A stretch of DNA of 64,000 bases from Hypericum androsaemum (taxonomy: Eukaryota > Streptophyta > Magnoliopsida > Malpighiales > Hypericaceae). Each line of letters begins with the position of its first letter. The stretch's first letter is position 1. Below the pieces are notes generated by a model. It was not told the DNA's origin, did not search any database, and worked only from the letters and a program-made list of their open reading frames with translations. A program made the translations under genes and the position numbers. Below, piece after piece: positions 47,053 through 56,644 of this stretch. The stretch spans positions 8,779,487 to 8,843,486 of the forward strand of contig OZ023181.1 of assembly GCA_963995505.1 (NCBI GenBank), read 5' to 3'.

Positions 47053-47592
47053 AGTGTTTCAGAAGATAATATATTGTAGGCCTGGCTTCAGATTTTAGTC
47101 TTGGGTTTTGGGGGCGGGTTGGGTTTTGGGGCAGGCTTTTGGTTTTGTTGGGGATCGGGTGTATAAAGGGCAATTCATAATTCTCACTTCATCTATGCAG
47201 TGTTATCGATGGTACTCTTTTCTTGATTCTAGTTATTTTCTAATGGGGCGAATTTTTTAGAATAGATTTTTAATGAGGCCAGCGGCTGTAACCTCACTTT
47301 AAGTGAGGTGAGAATTATGGATTGGAGAGTAGTTTAACTAGGTGGGTAGTGTCCCCGTGCTAGCATGCAGTGACGTTAGGATGGGTACGTAGTATAGGCT
47401 TGTATGGCCAGACGAAAGGTGGTGGGACTAGGTGGGTAGTGCTTCTCTCGTGTATTGTACGTTTGGAGCTTTAGGTTAGTTGTTGAGCTCTTTTGGATGT
47501 AACAGTTGAATACTTGTTTTAATGAAATGGAATCTCTTAAGAATTTTTTATTAATGAAACACAATTTTTAAGAAACACAAATTTTAAGAAAA
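47053..47592 (+). other. 3' UTR of LINE C
   Basis: Non-coding region after the RNase H stop, with a repeated gactaggtgggtagtg motif (47335 and 47428) and tgaaatggaatctcttaaga near the tail. It shows the complete 3' end of this LINE family. Confidence 0.7.
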
Positions 47593-47608
47593 AGGTTCTC
47601 TTTATACT

Positions 47609-48728
47609 CTTGATTAATGAAACACAATTTTTAAGAATTTGATAAAAGTCTTAAAAAGGACTTTTGAAGAACTTCTTTGGGGATTTCATGTTGAACATTT
47701 TTTTCCGTGGATTTGATTGGTTATTATTTATTAATTTGCTGGTTCCTCTTATTATAAAAGAGGACGCCTCGGGAAATTGTGGTTTGATGGATTCCTTGGT
47801 TTTTTATATATTTGAATTGCCAAACCTAACAAATTTTGTAATTTCAAGGAGATTCAGGATTTAAATACTGACAAGTTTAATAATGGTGTAAAATTTTAAT
47901 TTTAATTTATTTTTGAATTGATTTATTTTGTTTCAAATTTGTATTGTAAGGTGCGATTAAGGTGAAAATGGCTAACCATATTTTTTAAATAAATTACACA
48001 ATTTTATTACTTAAGAAAATGGCTAACCATAGTCCATAGTTAGACTATTATTAGTCGTGCATTTAATAGACAATTAGTCAATGCTTGCATGCCAAAATTT
48101 GTATTGTATGGTGCGATTAAGGTGAAAATAGCTAACCATATTTTTTAAATAAATTATACAATTTTATTACTTAAGAAAATGGCTAACCATAGTCCATAGT
48201 TAGACTATTATTAGTCGTGAATTTAATAGAAAATTAGTCAATGCTTGCATGCCAAAATTTGGTTGTTTAATATATATTAAGTGTTTAGAGAATTGGACTG
48301 ACTTAATTTGATAATGGGTTTAAGTTTTATAAATATAAAATATCCAAAAGTATTAGAAAAAAAAAATTCATATTTTCATCAGAAAAGAATTGCAAATATA
48401 ATTGGGTAATCAATCTTGTGAGGCGGTGGACTAGAGTCAAAGCCCAACCAAGAAAAATTCAAAAGAACCTTGGTTCTAAACTACAAATCCACATTTTCTT
48501 CCCATCATTTGCGTCCCTTTAATGTCAATTATACTTTCCTCTCAAGTGCGGCTAGAAAATGCATTTTCTTTCAAAATCATATTTTATTTCTTCCAACTCT
48601 CACCATCCTTCCAAATTTAGTTAGGATTTTGGTAAGCAGAATCAAATATTTAAGGTATTGTATTCCATACTTGGAAACGATAGAATTTTCTTCCAAAACA
48701 GAACCTTTTTTTTACTACAACATTGCAA
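47609..48728 (+). repeat. PMEI-2 upstream spacer
   Basis: Spacer resumes after LINE C and runs to the PMEI-2 promoter. It includes a 160-bp tandem duplication (separate entry) and the conserved upstream block from 48445. Confidence 0.75.
47941..48260 (+). repeat. 160-bp tandem duplication
   Basis: Two direct copies offset by 160 bp, each beginning gtattgtawggtgcgattaa and ending atgcttgcatgccaaaattt, differing at only a handful of sites. Confidence 0.9.
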
Positions 48729-48735
48729 TATAAAG
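48729..48735 (+). promoter_or_regulatory. TATA box of PMEI-2
   Basis: TATAAAG in cattgcaatataaagcaagg, 81 bp before the ATG, at the same place as in PMEI-4. Confidence 0.7.
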
Positions 48736-48815
48736 CAAGGACACCTCTGGTTATCAAAATCATTACCTAATGTCATTTCTGGGTAGAGGTTGGAAACCGA
48801 TAGGTTACCTCACAA

Positions 48816-49349
48816 ATGATATCTCCAATTGCAAACTTCTCATGTGTTATACTTGCACTACTCCTTTGGTCTCTCTTCTTTGCACCCTCTTCTGCCATAA
48901 CATCAGCCGATATAGATAAAATTTGCACAGCAACAATTGACCCTTCATTTTGCTTGAGCTATTTGAACTCCATCGATGACATATTGTTGGAGACATTTGA
49001 AGATCTCACAATAACACTTTTAGGCGATGTGCTGAATGATGAAGACAGAATAACCAACTTGATCCGAGAGCTCCAACAGCAAAGGAAAGATCCTAATGAG
49101 CAGAAACGTTTGGCGTCTTGCTTACAAAATTACAACGATTTGGATACGTTGTTGAATGATGCTGGAGCAGCAGTATTTTTACCAGGTGATCACACCAAGC
49201 AAATTCTTTTAGACGCATTACAAAGCTTCCAACTCGTTGGCAAATGCCAAACTGCAATACAAGGAACCACTATTCCTCTCCGGGATCAGAATTCCAGGTC
49301 GATGAACCTTTGTAGCATCCTCATAAAGGTCTCTATAATTATGCGTTGA
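48816..49349 (+). CDS. PMEI-2: secreted invertase/pectin methylesterase inhibitor-like protein
   Basis: 177 residues, one exon. The signal peptide is residues 1-27 (core VILALLLWSLFFAP). Cysteines fall at 37, 46, 102 and 144, as in PMEI-1, in ICTATIDPSFC, LASCLQNYND and LVGKCQTAI. Residues specific to this copy include LSYLNS and a Leu-rich helix (ILLETFEDLTITLLGDVLND). The predicted role is apoplastic inhibition of a pectin methylesterase or invertase. TATA and the upstream block are intact. The start is the conserved ATG following cacaa. It shares the KDPNEQK form with PMEI-4 rather than the KDFNEQK of PMEI-1. Confidence 0.83.
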   Translation: MISPIANFSCVILALLLWSLFFAPSSAITSADIDKICTATIDPSFCLSYLNSIDDILLETFEDLTITLLGDVLNDEDRITNLIRELQQQRKDPNEQKRLASCLQNYNDLDTLLNDAGAAVFLPGDHTKQILLDALQSFQLVGKCQTAIQGTTIPLRDQNSRSMNLCSILIKVSIIMR

Positions 49350-50143
49350 TGATTCAAAATGTCTGTAGTAACATGTTCTTTTGTGGGTAAAATTTTAATT
49401 ATACTGGGAACTGTGAGCCCCTTTCCGTGATCCCGTCGTTGTCGCCAACGCCTCCATCCCCCAAATAGCCCCCCCTCTCGAGTACACTCCCCGTCGTCCC
49501 TATTCACCGCACAAAACTTCCCGTCTATGGTGATTCTGTCCAAGTCACATGGGTGGCACGCTACCAGGGAGTCAGGAGCGTGATGAAGACTAGGCTTAGT
49601 ACACTCGTGTAGCTAACTTGCTATATATATATTTTTTGATAAGTAAAGTTTTATATTTATCCAAACACTCCCGGAAAGGTCATTACACTAACCATATCAA
49701 GAGATATTATCTAAAGTACTAGATAAATGTCCATCATAAGCTTATTTGGAACGCTATCTACCTACATAAACTCACAAGTATCTCCAAGAGGCCTGGAAAC
49801 CCAAAATCTGTCCTAAAATTCACCAAAAGCAAGGAAAAAAAATCCGACGATCCCCTAACTTGCTAGTTTAGGACAATCGAAGTGAGTTTTGTGGCAAAAG
49901 TAAACTAAACAACTAATTATAGGTGAAATAAACTGAGACAAAGGGGTTTTAAACTAATTAAAAAACTGGGCAAGGTACTCCCTTGTAGCAACCTTCCTAA
50001 CTAGATTCCTTCAAATTTAATTAGTTCGAGTAAGGTCCTAGTGTTTCTAAAGTAATGGGCCCTGCTAATCAAAATGACCGAATATGGAATATGAAGTTAT
50101 CAAATAAGAAATGAAATTGTAATCACTAACAGCTCATTAAGTT
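49350..50143 (+). repeat. PMEI-2 3' flank and spacer
   Basis: The usual downstream spacer with the GC-rich patch 49415-49500. It has lost the caataataaaacaaggcagc polyadenylation block found after the other copies. A short LINE-like insert interrupts it at 49624-49854. Confidence 0.7.
49624..49854 (-). mobile_element. Short 5'-truncated non-LTR insertion (LINE or SINE)
   Basis: An 11-bp target duplication, ctaacttgcta, sits at 49613-49623 and 49855-49865. On the minus strand the 231-bp insert runs from gggatcgtcgg to acttatcaaaaaatatat, with an A-rich tail at the target-primed end as in plant LINE 3' ends. No tRNA-like A/B boxes were recognised, so a truncated LINE is favoured over a SINE. 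Confidence 0.75.
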
Positions 50144-50335
50144 AAAAAAGGATAAAAATACTTTAGTACATTGTGTTATATAAAATAAATACTTTGTATT
50201 TCAAAAATATCCAAAGTGATACTTTGTGTTTCTTTTCGTTTACCGTTTGTAATATCTTTTTGGTATTTGTTAAATATAGAATACAAAATATTTATTTTAT
50301 ATAACATAGGCTATAGGCTAATAAATTGTGTTTAT
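50144..50335. mobile_element. Small MITE with long inverted repeats
   Basis: The left arm ggataaaaatac..gtgttatataaaataaatac pairs with the complement of the right arm (ttatataacatag..tgtttattcc). The insert interrupts a ttaaaaaaaccctagc string seen intact at 11030. The flanks ttaaaaaa and ttgaagaa are a plausible but diverged target duplication. Tip sequence is similar in style to the MULE at 18748. Confidence 0.6.
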
Positions 50336-50822
50336 TCCTTGAAGAAACCCTAGCATAAATTGAGAGCCCCTTCTCGTAGCCGCCGCCCCTAACCCACATT
50401 CCACCCTTGCCTGACCCCCGAGGACTGGTCCACTCCTCGAGGACACTCCCCGTTGGAGCTGGACTATATCAAACGTACATCCAAGAAAAATTCACTAGCA
50501 CTTTGGTACTAAACAAATCCATATTTTCTTCCCATTATTTTCCTCTCTTTAATGTCATTTATTGCTTTCCTCTCTAATGTTGCTAAAAATCATATTTTCT
50601 TTCTTCAACTCTCAACACTCTTCCAAATTTAGCTAGGATTTTGGCAACCAGAATCAAGCATTAAAGGTATTTTCATCTACTGCTATTCCGTAATTGGAAA
50701 CGATTTAATTTCCTTCCAAAATAAAGCATTATTTTTGTTGCAACATTGTAGTAAAAAACAAGGACACCTCAAAGTATAAAATTCAGATCACTTTTAGTAA
50801 GAGAAAAACTTGTTACATCACA
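50336..50822 (+). repeat. PMEI-3 upstream region
   Basis: GC-rich patch (50365-50455), then a shortened promoter block beginning about 50480. At 50751-50757 the TATA box is changed to gtaaaaa. Confidence 0.75.
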
Positions 50823-51318
50823 ATGATATCTCCAATTACAAACTGCTCATGTGCTATGCTTGCACTACTCCTTTGTTCTCTCTTCTTTAAATCCTCTTCT
50901 GCTATAACACCAGCCGATATAGATAAAATTTGCACAGCAACAATTGACCCTTCCTTTTGCGTGACCTATCTGAACTCCATTGATGACATTGTTGGAGACA
51001 ATGGAAGATCTTACAATAACACTATTAGGCGACGTGCAGTATGATGAAGACAACCTAACCAATTTTATTCGAGAGCTCCAACACCAAAGGGAAGACCCTA
51101 ATGACCAGAAAAGTTTGGCGTCTTGCTTACAGAATTACAACGATTTGAATGACTTGATGAATGATCACACCAAGCAAGTTCTTTTAGACGCATAAAAAGG
51201 TTTCCAACTCTTTGGCAAGTGCCAAATTGCAATACAAGGAACCATTATCCCTCTCCAGAATCAGAATTCCGTTACGAGGAACCTTTTGCAGCATCCTCAT
51301 GAAGGTCTCTATAATTAG
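50823..51318 (+). pseudogene. PMEI-3: pseudogene of the PMEI-like family
   Basis: It starts like its paralogues, with signal peptide and ICTATIDPSFC. A 2-bp loss at about 50990 (gacattgttgg against gacatattgttgg) then shifts the frame. The old frame resumes at about 50980-51195 as LLETMEDLTITLLGDVQYDED and SLASCLQNYNDLNDLMND. A 30-bp deletion between two gat triplets removes AGGAIFSPGD-type residues near 51165. TTA to TAA at 51193 adds a stop before the fourth cysteine. With the TATA box also lost, it is clearly dead. Confidence 0.92.
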
Positions 51319-51997
51319 GAGTTGATGATTCTTTTTTCGAGGAATATGAGTTGATGATTCAAAATGCATGTAGTTGAGTTTTCTACACCAATAATAAAAC
51401 AAGGCAGCAATAAATAATATTTATACACTCTTTTTTATATAATGATACTATGAATTCATTCTTTTGTGTGTAAATTTTTAATTATCAATAAAACATATAT
51501 GCAAACATATATACATGAAGTTGGAACCACAGATACGAAACAAAATTTTAATCACTAACAAAATATCAAGTTAAAAAATCCTAACAACTGAACTCACAAA
51601 ACTTCCCTTCTATCATGATTCTGTCCAAGTCATGTGAGTGGCAAGCTACCGGTAAGTCATGAACCTGATGAAGATTGTAACTAGAGGGTTTTTGAGCTCC
51701 TCCTTGCAATCATTAGGGAAATAAGATTGTCAAAATATGGAGACTAAGCTTAATCCACCCGTTTAACTAACTCGCTAGTTTAAGACAATGGAAATGGGTT
51801 TTGGTAGCAAAAGTAAACTAAAAAACTAACTAGATGTTAAATAAACTAAGGAAAAGAGGTTTTAAACTTATTAAAGAAGAGTGGGCAAAGTAACCTCTCC
51901 TAGCAACCCTTCCTAACTTGATTCCTTCAAGTTTAATTAAGTTTGTGTAAGATTCAGGTGGTTCCCAAGTGATGGGATAACATTCCTGCTAATTAAC
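51319..51997 (+). repeat. PMEI-3 3' flank and spacer
   Basis: Standard spacer, including the caataataaaacaaggcagc block and the gagactaagcttaatccacc landmark. It lacks the GC-rich patch. It ends in ttaac, the target duplication of the Cassandra LTR. Confidence 0.75.
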
Positions 51998-52210
51998 TGT
52001 AATTCCAGCGTGCTTTGTCCTCACTCGCACACACCTTGAAAAACTTCCCAGGAGATCACCCATCCTGATTTTACTCCCGGCCAAACACATTTAACCTTGG
52101 AGTTCTCTCAAGATGTGTGCCAGAAAAGAAGATGCACCTTGTTGATATGGATAGTCAAATTAAATCACTTAAACATTTCAGACAGTACATATCATTTACG
52201 GAGTATCACA
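51998..52210 (-). mobile_element. Cassandra TRIM solo LTR with 5S rRNA-derived promoter
   Basis: Ends are TG..CA (tgtaattcc to gagtatcaca) with a perfect 5-bp target duplication ttaac (51993-51997 and 52211-52215). On the minus strand it contains gagaactccaaggttaa, ggccgggagtaaaatcagga, tgggtgatctcctgggaag and gtgcgagtgaggacaaagca. The first three correspond to the internal control region of plant 5S rRNA, and the last is typical of the Cassandra LTR. Cassandra is a short non-coding retroelement whose LTR carries a Pol III 5S promoter. Single copy here, so it is a solo LTR left by recombination. Confidence 0.88.
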
Positions 52211-52328
52211 TTAACTAACCAAAATTGACTCATAATTAGGTCTAATCTGGTTAATTAATACTCTCGCTCCTAATCTCCCTTTTTAAACCCAACAAAGCCC
52301 AACTATATACATAACTACACAACTACAT

Positions 52329-53018
52329 TTGGTTATGTGGGTTTACTAAGGGCATTGGGAGCTGCACCTCCTTGGCTGCAGAGCTCTGCATTTTGATCCT
52401 TAGGCTTGAGTTGGCTTGAGAAAAAGAATTCAGGAGAGTACTAATGGAGGTGGACTCATCTCTCGCCATTCTGTGTGTCGGACAGCCTGTTGACCGAGCC
52501 CACTCCCTGGCTATTCTCATTTCAAGGGCGAGGGTACTTCTGGCAAAGGACTGAAAGATGGACCTTCAGCATACCTGCCGTGAGAAAATGGGTGGCAGAT
52601 GCACTATCCAAACTTGCTCTCGGGCTTTCCTTTGAGTATGTTATTTTTTATGCCCCCTCAGACTTTTGTATTGATGTGTACTTGGATGATTTGAGGAGAA
52701 TTAGTCTCTCCTATTATACTCGTATGTCTAGAGATGTTGATGGCGCAGAGCCAAGGGAGAATTTTTCTTCCCGAGATGTACTACTTAGTGACGGTGCAAG
52801 GCCAGGTTATGCGATACACCAAACGTCAAGGGGGGACTTTCTTCCCCAAAGTACTCTTTCCTTATAACGATTTTTTTCACTGGATTTTTTCGTGATAGGG
52901 TTTTGACGTTGCTGGCGGTCGCAACCTCATAAAAAATCGAGACGGGATCTTGCAGTTAGTAGGATGTAATTGGCCATTTTGTTTATATATGTTATTGCCC
53001 CTCCACTTCAAAACAAAA
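52329..53018 (+). mobile_element. 5'-truncated LINE fragment (RNase H and 3' end)
   Basis: Pieces in several frames match LINE RNase H: MEVDSSLAILCVGQPVDRAH near 52446, LISRARVLLAKD, then coding-like sequence to acttggatgatttgaggag. This parallels LINE A at 8900-9200. It ends in aaaacaaaaaata. It interrupts spacer between cataactacacaac and ctccatactaagatccc. Stops and frameshifts are frequent. Confidence 0.75.
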
Positions 53019-53135
53019 AATAACTCCATACTAAGATCCCACTACTAGTTAGGATTACATGGTAATTTTCTTCATGCTGCTTAAAGTTATTATGAATACC
53101 CCACAAACTAACCCTGGTTATAGCGATTTGTCAAA
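53019..53135 (+). repeat. PMEI unit spacer piece
   Basis: Short stretch of spacer between the LINE fragment and a MULE, with tactagttaggattacatgg. Confidence 0.7.
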
Positions 53136-53144
53136 TAAATTTTA

Positions 53145-54286
53145 GGAATAAATGTCAAATAAGCCCTTTAACTTGATCAAAAAGTTTAATTATCACCTTA
53201 TACTTAAATTTGAGTCATATAGCACCTTATACTTTTAATTTTGGAGCAAATAACACCCTTCTATAGGTTTTATTGACACTTCATCATTTTAGTGGCATCC
53301 ACATCAACAAAAATTTGACAAGTCATCTAATTTAACTTAATTTTGACAATTTCGATTAAATATTGAAATTTCAATAAAATAAAATTTGTAATAAAGTAAA
53401 AATCCATAAATTCTAAATGAGATTCTAAAATAACTTAAAATAAAAAAGATAGGAATAATAAACTAACTAAATAGTAAATAGAAGCCTCAAAAAATTAAAA
53501 ATAGAAAACAATCATATCGAAACCTCACCCAAACAAAAGATCCTTGTGTATGGGTAGAGCACCACAATTACATGGTGATGATTTATCACCAAAAAAAATT
53601 ACATGGTGATGATGGGTATAGCGGGAGCGGGCTGTGTTCGCCACCATCGATGGGGTCTAGGTGATTTCAGTGGAGTGGGAGAGAGTTGAGAGAGAGACAT
53701 ATTTTAGGGTTTTTAATTAAATTTATATATTTTTCAATTTTAGGTTATTCTAAATTGTTGAAATTCGGAATTTATAGATATTTTAATCTGTTTCGGAGAA
53801 TTTGTTTGAAAATTTTTAATATTAAATATAAATTGTTAAAATTAAATCAAACTTGATGGCGTGTCAATTCTTGTTGACGTGGATGCCACTAGAATGATGA
53901 ATTGTCAATAAAATTAATAAAAGGGTGTTATTTGCTCCAAAACTGAAAGTATAAGGTGCTACATGATCCAAATTTTAGTATAAGGTGATGTTATGATCCG
54001 AATTAGAAATCTAGGGTTTAAGAAGATAGAATTGGGGAAAAGGGGGATAGAGAGAATAGGAAGAAGATAGAGAGGAAGAGAAACGTAATGTTTCTATACA
54101 TTTGATGTTAAAATTTCAGAATGGGTACATCATCTCCTAGTCTTCCTATAGTCCCTATAAGTCGGTGTAAGCCAAAGTAGAATATGATCCTATACATTTG
54201 ACATTAGTACAGGGAAGTCCTCTTCTCATAACAGGTGATAATTGAACTTTTTAATCAAGTGGAGGGACATATTTGACCTATATTCC
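53145..54286. mobile_element. Non-autonomous MULE with about 200-bp TIRs
   Basis: A perfect 9-bp target duplication taaatttta lies at 53136-53144 and 54287-54295. The arms pair over about 200 bp (53145-53380 with the complement of 53830-54286), sharing caaataacacccttyta and caccttatact. The core 53480-53720 is short and non-coding. The right arm is interrupted by a 245-bp solo LTR. The empty site is seen at about 12690. Confidence 0.9.
53989..54233. mobile_element. 245-bp solo LTR inside the MULE right arm
   Basis: Ends tgttatga and tcataaca are perfect 8-bp inverted repeats of the TG..CA type. The 5-bp target duplication ggtga is at 53984-53988 and 54234-54238. Removing it restores the MULE arm. 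The size suggests a TRIM-like or short LTR element of unknown family. Confidence 0.85.
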
Positions 54287-54411
54287 TAAATTTTATGATT
54301 ATTACGAGTACCATAATTTCTCCTGCTTTAAATCCAACGTATAAACATATTCAATATGAATCCCAAAGCATCATCCATAAGTAATTGTTTTTGGAACATT
54401 AGATATCTATA

Positions 54412-54873
54412 TGGGGAAAAAACTCGTAGGTCTCTGAGGTTTAGGATAATGTACTGAAAAATCCATCACGTAGTAAATTAGTCCCTAATGTTTGAGAAAT
54501 TGAACTCGTGAGTCCCTGAGTCTATTTTTTTATTCCATTTTGTGTTAACAACTTATCTGAAATGACATTACTACTCTTAAATCACCTTTTATTTTCAAAT
54601 TCACCATAAGATATCAAGTTAAAAAACAAAAAATATAAAAATCTTATCGTCATCAATGTGTTCAATGGACAACTCTTCATCTTCTCCTTCGATAGCATAA
54701 ACCAAAAGTCCAAATCGTTGCCTCGAGCTTCATCTTCAATGGACAAAAAATTGGATTAAAAATAGACTCAGGGACTGATAAGTTTAATTTTTCAAACATT
54801 AGAGACTAATTTACTACATGATGAATCTCTCAATATATTATCCTAAATCTTAGGGACCTACGAATTTTTTCCC
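54412..54873. mobile_element. Small MULE-like element with about 150-bp TIRs
   Basis: Left arm from tggggaaaaaactcgtaggt, right arm complement from gggaaaaaattcgtaggt. Both then share ttaggataat and gtagtaaattagtc. A target repeat tatctata occurs at 54404-54411 and 54874-54881 (8 bp). The empty site is at 12807-12820. The 462-bp element has no coding content. Confidence 0.85.
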
Positions 54874-54881
54874 TATCTATA

Positions 54882-55498
54882 AATAATCAAAATCGAATCA
54901 ATTGACTAAAAAATCAAGAGAAAGGCCAACAAATTTTCTCTCAGAGAAGTAACCCAAGAAATGAAGAGTTGAAACAAAATCAATTGAAATCCAGTTAAAA
55001 AAGGAATCTAATGCATCACCTTTTAAAAAAAGAAGAATATTTAACCCAATCCACAAAAGAAGAAATCAAATCTATTGAAATCATGTAAAACAAGGAAAAA
55101 TATAAAAAATTGTTTGTGAAACGGGAAGCAAATCAAAGCCAAAATCCTAGAGGACCGAGATTCACTTTATACTTCGATTGAGTGAAATGTAAAATTCTTA
55201 AAAGGACCTTTGAAGAATTTCTTGAATTTCAAATTGAACATTTTTTCTGCCTTGGATATGCTTGGTTCATTTTTTAATAATTCGCTGGTTTCTTTTTATT
55301 CTGAAAGAGGATGCCCGGAAAATTGTGGTTTCGGTTCCTTCGGTTCATTTTTTTTGATTTGATTTGATTTTTTTTCAAAATTTTAAATTATGGTGCATTT
55401 ATGGTGAAAATGGCCAACAATAGTTAGGTTAATATTACTGGTGTATATATTAGCCAATTAGTCATTGCTTACATCACATGACAAAATTTGGTAGTATA

Positions 55499-55540
<42 letters not shown>

Positions 55541-55659
55541 TTTGATTAACTTAAGATGTAATGAGTTCAAGCCTTACGAATATAAAAAAAATTGACTGGC
55601 CCCTTCCAGAATAGGGTCCAACTCTAAATATATTCAGATTTTCATGAGAAAAATTTGCT
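54882..55659 (+). repeat. PMEI unit spacer
   Basis: Spacer from aataatcaaaatcgaa to ttttcatgagaaaaatttgct, with a TA microsatellite. No gene seen. Confidence 0.7.
55503..55537. repeat. (TA)n microsatellite
   Basis: About 17 TA dinucleotides in a row. Equivalent spacer copies have only a few, so it expanded here. Confidence 0.95.
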
Positions 55660-56153
55660 AATATATTTAGGGATGGCGATGAGTAGGGTCGGGTAGAGTA
55701 TAGGTAAGACCCTACCCATACTCTAGTTTGGAGAGTTGGACCCATACTCTACCCTCGACCCTCGATAAATTTTTGGAAAAATTATGCATAGGTCCCTGTA
55801 GTTTGGTCTCCCTCCCTCTCGGGTCCCTGCATTTCTAAAATCTATGCTGACGTCCCTCGTGTTTGGTTTTAGAAACTCTCGGGTACCTCGCTAATGTCAT
55901 CAACTATTTTATTAATTTTTTAATCTTGAAATGACTATTATACCCCTTCTCATCTCCTACCTCCCTTCTCTGACAATTCAATATCTTCTTCGATAACTCA
56001 AAAGCTTTTCTGATGATGTCTCCGGTGACACAACTCAAAACACATAAACATCAAGAGGGAGGAGTGGGGTGGGGCGGCTTATAATGCTCCTCTATATTAA
56101 TATATGAGATACCATCACAACCACGCTTTGTCACAAAAACCTGATCTTTAAGA

Positions 56154-56576
56154 ATGGAGCACCGGCGCCGCCCCAAGAAGGCGGAGGAGGTCCATAAGAT
56201 TAGGCGGCCCTCGTCCCCAAAGGCGTCGGACGCCCTTCCCCTCCCACTCTATCTCACCAACGCCTTCTTCTTCACCCTCTTCTTCTCCGCCGCTTACTAC
56301 CTCCTCCACACTCGCCGCGATAAGATCCTCCACCTCGTCACCTTATCCGACATCACCGCCATTCTCTCCCTCGTCACCTCCTTCATCTACCTCTTCAGCT
56401 TCGACATCGACTTCATCCAGTCCTTCATCTCCTGCCCCTACCCAAACGATGCCTGAGAGGAGGGACTCTCGTGCCCCTGCCCCGCCATATACCTCATTTC
56501 CTCCTAGGAGGACGAGGACATCATCCAGTTGGTGGTCTCCGGCACCCTCCCCTCCCAGGGGAACCCTAATTTCTGA
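56154..56576 (+). pseudogene. HMG-CoA reductase (HMGR) N-terminal fragment, MULE-captured
   Basis: From the ATG the frame reads [52 protein letters not shown], then [20 protein letters not shown] and [11 protein letters not shown]. This is the N-terminal membrane region of plant HMGR, the mevalonate-pathway enzyme of the ER, including its two transmembrane helices. Stops at 56454 (TGA) and 56505 (TAG) follow, yet the same frame goes on to EDEDIIQLVVSGTLPS, the HMGR linker before the catalytic domain, until about 56555. The catalytic domain is absent. Sequence upstream (55960-56153), with a TATA-like stretch, may be the captured HMGR promoter and leader. It is not functional. Confidence 0.9.
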
Positions 56577-56644
56577 ATTCAAAATTGAGGCAAATTGAGG
56601 CGATGACGTCGGAGTTCAAAATTGAGGCGAAGCCAGTAGGGTCC

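Larger units (their letters stand above)
42836..47592 (+). mobile_element. L1-type LINE C, 5'-truncated by deletion
   Basis: The near-identical partner of LINE B, starting at the point equal to 24569 and continuing past the RNase H to the true 3' end. It ends in an A-rich tail (47570-47592) followed by aggttctctttatact (47593-47608), the right-hand target duplication whose left partner is before LINE B. The 5' edge joins the PMEI promoter through the shared ccaaa, so it arose by deletion and not by normal 5' truncation. Confidence 0.87.

Noticed and set aside
52020..52140. 5S rRNA gene on the minus strand
   Set aside because: Only the internal control region resembles 5S; the block has LTR ends and a TSD, so it is a Cassandra LTR.
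52475..52867. 130-codon frame as a host gene
   Set aside because: It overlaps a LINE RNase H fragment read in another frame and has no domain of its own.
56154..56456. Functional small HMGR-like membrane protein
   Set aside because: No catalytic domain, premature stops, and the fragment is enclosed by MULE inverted repeats.
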